From positions 1 through 16,789 of the forward strand of contig CAZTPA010000059.1 in NCBI GenBank assembly GCA_964614525.1: 16,789 nt of DNA. Reading direction: 5' to 3'. Position numbers and translations under genes: made by a program. Below are positions 13,625 to 16,789 of the stretch, in pieces. Positions within the stretch are counted from its first letter, which is position 1. Every line of letters starts with the position of its first letter. Origin of the DNA: PWND01 sp964614525 (lineage in GTDB: Bacteria; Bacteroidota; Bacteroidia; Bacteroidales; UBA7960). The notes under the pieces were generated by a model. The model was not told the DNA's origin and did not search any database. It was given only the letters and a program-made list of their open reading frames with translations.

Positions 13625-14728
13625 TCAAATCTGTCCACAATCTTTATCTGCCCATTTATCCATGAAATCCAACAATTCCATACGCTTAGCAGAACGAGCA
13701 TTTCTAACATAAAATCCCGAAGAACAAACTCCTGTGGCAAGGCATTCAGCCGGTTCAAGGCCATTCATCCAGGCACTGCAAAATCCTGCGTTAAAATTAT
13801 CTCCTGCGCCTGTGGTAAGAATGGGCTTTGAAGTATATGGCCCTTCAAACCAAATATTTTGATTTTCACAAGCAATTACAGCTCCTTGTGTTGGATGAAT
13901 AACTATTCCGTATATTTCCAGTCTTTCTTTTATTTTAAGCGCCCTTGCTGTTAATTCCTCTTCATATATACCCAGTACAGATGCAATAATGCTAGACTCA
14001 CTTTGATTCATGCTAAGAATTGTTTTTGTCGGTATAGCAGATATGATAGATAGAACTTCAATGATGCTTTCATTGGTTCTTTTTTTAGGATCTGCAAGGT
14101 CTAGAAATACAAGTGGTTTATGCTTTTGAGATTTTATAATATTACTAAAATTTTGGATAATGCTATTAAGATTAAAAAGCATAGTCCAATTTGTAAAGGC
14201 AATAAGGTTAACTTTTCCGATAAGATTTTTCAGATCTTCTTCAGGTAATTTTTCCAGCAAATGCTCATAGCTGACTTCTATAAGCTTATTCATTTTGCCA
14301 AGCATAAGCTTTCCGTCATAGAACTCAAGTGCTTCGGTAAAACCCGGATCTGTTACGCTTATCACATCTTTGCATATTTCTGCAAAATCTCTAAAAACCG
14401 GATGAATATAATGCTTTCCCAGTGCACCGATATATGTGACTTCATTATCCTGCGCAATCAGGGCATTAGCCATTATCGGTCCATTTCCGCCAAGCTTTGT
14501 TTGCAGTGGTACCAGCTCTATATTTGCACTAAGGCCCGCAACACTTGCAATGCGTTCCGACAAAGCCTTCATATCCGAAATTCTTTCATATTCTTCAGCA
14601 CTTTTCCTTTTATCAACTACATGAATAATCTCATCTACAAAGCCATCAAAACCTACAAGGCAATGTTTCGAATTATTGACATTATGAAGTTTTTCTGATG
14701 CTTGCCTCAATATTTTTGTTTGTTTCAT
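13625..14728 (-). CDS. PfkB-family carbohydrate kinase
   Basis: A 367-residue cytoplasmic sugar (or nucleoside) kinase of the ribokinase superfamily. The N-terminal substrate-binding signature is present as LGGNGPIMANAL (79-90), and GFDGFVDE (26-33) begins the first strand of the fold. The C-terminal signature is TTGAGDNFNAGF (305-316): G307-A308-G309 form the anion hole and D310 is the catalytic base. Ribokinase-like enzymes are usually near 300-340 residues, so this is slightly long. The substrate cannot be read. It lies 89 bp downstream of malQ on the same strand, so a role on glucose or another glucan-derived sugar is possible but unproven. The ATG at 14728 places the first strand about 25 residues in, as usual. 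Confidence 0.9.
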   Translation of the reverse strand: MKQTKILRQASEKLHNVNNSKHCLVGFDGFVDEIIHVVDKRKSAEEYERISDMKALSERIASVAGLSANIELVPLQTKLGGNGPIMANALIAQDNEVTYIGALGKHYIHPVFRDFAEICKDVISVTDPGFTEALEFYDGKLMLGKMNKLIEVSYEHLLEKLPEEDLKNLIGKVNLIAFTNWTMLFNLNSIIQNFSNIIKSQKHKPLVFLDLADPKKRTNESIIEVLSIISAIPTKTILSMNQSESSIIASVLGIYEEELTARALKIKERLEIYGIVIHPTQGAVIACENQNIWFEGPYTSKPILTTGAGDNFNAGFCSAWMNGLEPAECLATGVCSSGFYVRNARSAKRMELLDFMDKWADKDCGQI

Positions 14729-14797
14729 TGTTTTGATATGTATGATGTTTTATAAAATTCATTTGAGAAGAATTTCCAATAGAATATTTTTTCTTAG

Positions 14798-14811
14798 ATA
14801 GTTTAAACTAT
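14798..14811. promoter_or_regulatory. 14-bp perfect palindrome between malQ and the sugar kinase gene
   Basis: ATAGTTT/AAACTAT has no spacer, so it cannot fold as a hairpin but could bind a dimeric regulator. It starts 7 bp after the malQ stop (minus strand) and 70 bp before the kinase start. No TANNTTTG box is seen between the two genes, so whether the kinase has its own promoter is open. Confidence 0.35.
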
Positions 14812-14817
14812 GTAAAG

Positions 14818-16308
14818 CTACCTTCTTCCAAAAATATTTGTAAGTTTTAATAAATCTTCGGCATCTTGCTTTGTCAGCATATCCTTTTTATATCTCCACT
14901 TCCAGTATCCCGAAGCTTTTCCCGGAAAATTCATTCTGGCTTCAGTATCTAGTCTTAACACATCCTGCAAAGGTGCAATTGCAATTTCGGCAACTGTTGA
15001 CCATGCAAGGCGAATAAAAGACCATGCAGGATCTTTTTCATCTATTCTAAAATAATCACGCATATATTTTTTCTCCTCTTCTGTACTTGCTTTAAATCTC
15101 CCAAGCGTTGTATCATTATCATGAGTTCCGGTGTAAACCACACAACTCTTATCATATGTATGTGGAATGAAATCATTTTCTTCCCCTGAATCAAAAGCAA
15201 ATTGCAATATTTTCATGCCCGGAAGATTAAACTTTTCTCTGAGTTCTTCAACGTCAGGCGTTATAACACCTAAATTCTCGGCAATGATTTGCAAATCTCC
15301 AAGATCTTTATGAACAGCTTCCAGCATTTCTTCACCCGGAGCTTTAACCCACTTACCGTGCTCTGCTGTTTCATTTCCAAAAGGCACCGCCCAATATGCT
15401 GCCAATCCTCTAAAATGATCAATCCTCAGTATATCATAAAGCTTAAAATTAGCTTCTATTCTGTCAATCCACCATTGATATCCATCTTCTGACATTTTTT
15501 TCCAATTATAGATTGGATTTCCCCAAAGCTGGCCTGTTTCGCTGAAATAATCGGGTGGCACCCCGGCAACGGTTCTGGGATTCATTAAATCATCAAAATC
15601 AAACATCTCAGATTTAGACCAGGCATCAGCACCATCAAACGCTACATAGATTGGTATATCACCAATAATTTGAATATCACTGATATTTGCATAAGTCTTT
15701 AATTCAAGCCACTGTTTATAAAATATGAATTGGATAAATTTATAATACATTATTCGCTTACTGTGATCATGCCTGTACTTATCCATAGCATGCTGCCTGC
15801 GAAGCTTTATGTCTTCATCCCACTCTGTCCATGCCCTGCCCTGAAAAGAATCTTTTATAGCCATGTATAAAGCATAATCTTCGAGCCAGGCCTTATTCTT
15901 ATTGCAAAAATTTTCAAAACGAATCTTATCGACTTTTTTATTATTATGCAAGAAATTTTCGAAAGCAACATTCAAAACAATCGGCTTGTAATTGGTGACA
16001 GCTCCATAATCTACTTCCTCTTCAGGAAATTTTGAATTATCAGGCATATCATCTTTTGACAAGTAACCCTCTTTAATAAGCTTGTCTAAATCTATCAATA
16101 ATGGATTTCCTGCAAAAGCAGAAAAACATTGATAGGGAGAATCACCATAGCCTGTATGGCCCAGGGGTAGTATTTGCCATAGTCTTTGCCCGCTTTCTAC
16201 TAAGAAATCAACAAAATTAAAAGCCTCTTCTCCCATAGTACCAATACCATATTTGCCGGGCAAAGAAGTTATATGAAGTAATATTCCACTTGAACGATCT
16301 ATTTTCAT
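14818..16308 (-). CDS. malQ: 4-alpha-glucanotransferase (amylomaltase, GH77)
   Basis: A 496-residue GH77 enzyme, the length of the short amylomaltase/plant D-enzyme type (E. coli MalQ is near 690). It moves alpha-1,4-glucan segments between chains and releases glucose, acting in the cytoplasm on maltodextrin or glycogen-derived chains. The catalytic set is visible: nucleophile D297 in LRIDHFRG, acid/base E344 in IIAENLG, and transition-state Asp D397 in YTGTHDND. Also present are SSGILLHITSLPG (6-18), the GDSPYQCFSAFAGNP segment (55-69), GDIPIYVAFDGADAW (216-230), and PPDYFSETGQLWGNP (251-265) of the 250s loop. All expected core regions are intact. The ATG at 16308 starts just before the conserved first strand. 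It is followed 89 bp downstream by the PfkB-type kinase. Confidence 0.96.
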   Translation of the reverse strand: MKIDRSSGILLHITSLPGKYGIGTMGEEAFNFVDFLVESGQRLWQILPLGHTGYGDSPYQCFSAFAGNPLLIDLDKLIKEGYLSKDDMPDNSKFPEEEVDYGAVTNYKPIVLNVAFENFLHNNKKVDKIRFENFCNKNKAWLEDYALYMAIKDSFQGRAWTEWDEDIKLRRQHAMDKYRHDHSKRIMYYKFIQFIFYKQWLELKTYANISDIQIIGDIPIYVAFDGADAWSKSEMFDFDDLMNPRTVAGVPPDYFSETGQLWGNPIYNWKKMSEDGYQWWIDRIEANFKLYDILRIDHFRGLAAYWAVPFGNETAEHGKWVKAPGEEMLEAVHKDLGDLQIIAENLGVITPDVEELREKFNLPGMKILQFAFDSGEENDFIPHTYDKSCVVYTGTHDNDTTLGRFKASTEEEKKYMRDYFRIDEKDPAWSFIRLAWSTVAEIAIAPLQDVLRLDTEARMNFPGKASGYWKWRYKKDMLTKQDAEDLLKLTNIFGRR

Positions 16309-16789
16309 TTTCTTGAATTTATATGTTTAAAAACAAATAACGAAAAAAATTATCTAATTGCAAAATATAACGAAAATATGAAATCCTCAAATTCTACGCT
16401 AAATATGAAATGTTTTTTTAATTTATTTTATGTGCAAAAATCTGTTTTCTTATGATTATCATTTTAGTCTGACCATATTTAAAAAAAAAGAATCTGCGCA
16501 CTTATAATTTGTGAAATTACAATAATTTATAAAAACAGATCTTTAAGTTAATTTTTAGTTTGAAGATAATGAAACCACTTAGTTTGTATATGTAAATGCC
16601 TGAAAACAGCACATGTTGGCCACTGCTTCTTATATTTAAAGCAGCATTCATGTTTTATCTTAGAAGGCTTTGCTGCTTTAGTGTATGTTTTCATTAAAGA
16701 TACAAATATCGCATTTCTTGTTTCTTCCTGCAGATTTATATAGGTGCAACCAAATGAAAGTAAACATCAAATCTTCCATGCCTGTTTAT
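16309..16789. other. non-coding right edge upstream of malQ
   Basis: This AT-rich stretch of 481 bp, cut by the window edge, holds no recognised gene. I find no convincing TANNTTTG box for malQ. It contains a 10-bp stem-loop (16637-16680) and a short minus-strand open stretch (16548-16766) with the Met-start part coding for 48 residues. Neither can be given a function. Confidence 0.5.
16637..16680. repeat. stem-loop with 10-bp perfect arms
   Basis: TAAAGCAGCA (16637-16646) pairs exactly with TGCTGCTTTA (16671-16680) across a 24-nt loop. There is no T run after it on either strand, so it is not a typical terminator. It could end transcription from beyond the window edge or be a structured leader. 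Confidence 0.5.

Noticed and set aside
14261..14698. 145-codon plus-strand open frame opposite the PfkB-type kinase
   Set aside because: The kinase frame carries both family signatures across this span; the opposite frame has no recognisable features.
1..16789. Insertion sequences, CRISPR arrays, tRNA or rRNA genes
   Set aside because: No transposase, no regularly spaced repeats and no cloverleaf-like segments were seen on either strand; the only mobile-like trace is the inverted repeat at 13521-13614.

Overview
The window is AT-rich chromosomal DNA from a member of the Bacteroidota, probably free-living or host-associated and near Bacteroidales/Marinilabiliales; finer placement is not possible. 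Support for this: ATG starts without Shine-Dalgarno sequences; several -7 boxes of the Bacteroidota type TANNTTTG upstream of genes; a DUF3078 outer-membrane barrel, a family typical of this phylum; a barrel protein ending in an aromatic residue; and a long KamA-type protein. I count twelve protein genes, and coding density is high. I see no tRNA, rRNA, CRISPR array or intact insertion sequence.

Layout. (1) 212-2416 (+) is a 734-residue radical-SAM aminomutase of the lysine 2,3-aminomutase (KamA) family. By eye, its two substrate side-chain residues match glutamate 2,3-aminomutase rather than the lysine enzyme. It converges with no gap on 2417-3343 (-), a DUF3078 outer-membrane protein. (2) 3680-10241 (+) is a five-gene efflux operon: a TetR-type regulator, a TolC-type outer-membrane channel, a lipoprotein membrane-fusion adaptor, a 1036-residue HAE1-type RND pump, and a 98-residue PII/CutA-like protein with a His/Met-containing loop. 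All five lie on one strand, 15 to 66 bp apart. The last gene meets a convergent glycosyltransferase (10238-11407, -) so tightly that the two stop codons share the bases TTAA. (3) 11660-12127 (-), an Lrp/AsnC regulator, is divergent from 12294-13487 (+), a Cys/Met-metabolism PLP enzyme related to methionine gamma-lyase. The space between them carries -7 boxes for both genes and three inverted repeats. (4) 13625-16308 (-) holds malQ (4-alpha-glucanotransferase) followed by a PfkB-family sugar kinase, a likely alpha-glucan use pair.

How it works together. The efflux genes would form a tripartite pump spanning both membranes, with TetR as local repressor and the PII-like protein as a possible sensor or modulator. 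The Lrp protein probably controls the sulfur amino acid lyase. MalQ releases glucose while lengthening glucan chains, and the kinase downstream may phosphorylate a sugar from this or a linked route; its substrate is not readable.

The points most worth a second look are the substrate-residue swap and large N-terminal extension of the KamA protein, the PII-like gene closing an HAE1-type RND operon, the non-canonical active site of the gamma-lyase homologue, a 94-bp long inverted repeat between that gene and the sugar kinase gene, and an 18-bp tandem duplication that repeats the last five codons and the stop of the lyase gene. None of these amounts to a proven new system; each is stated with a test.
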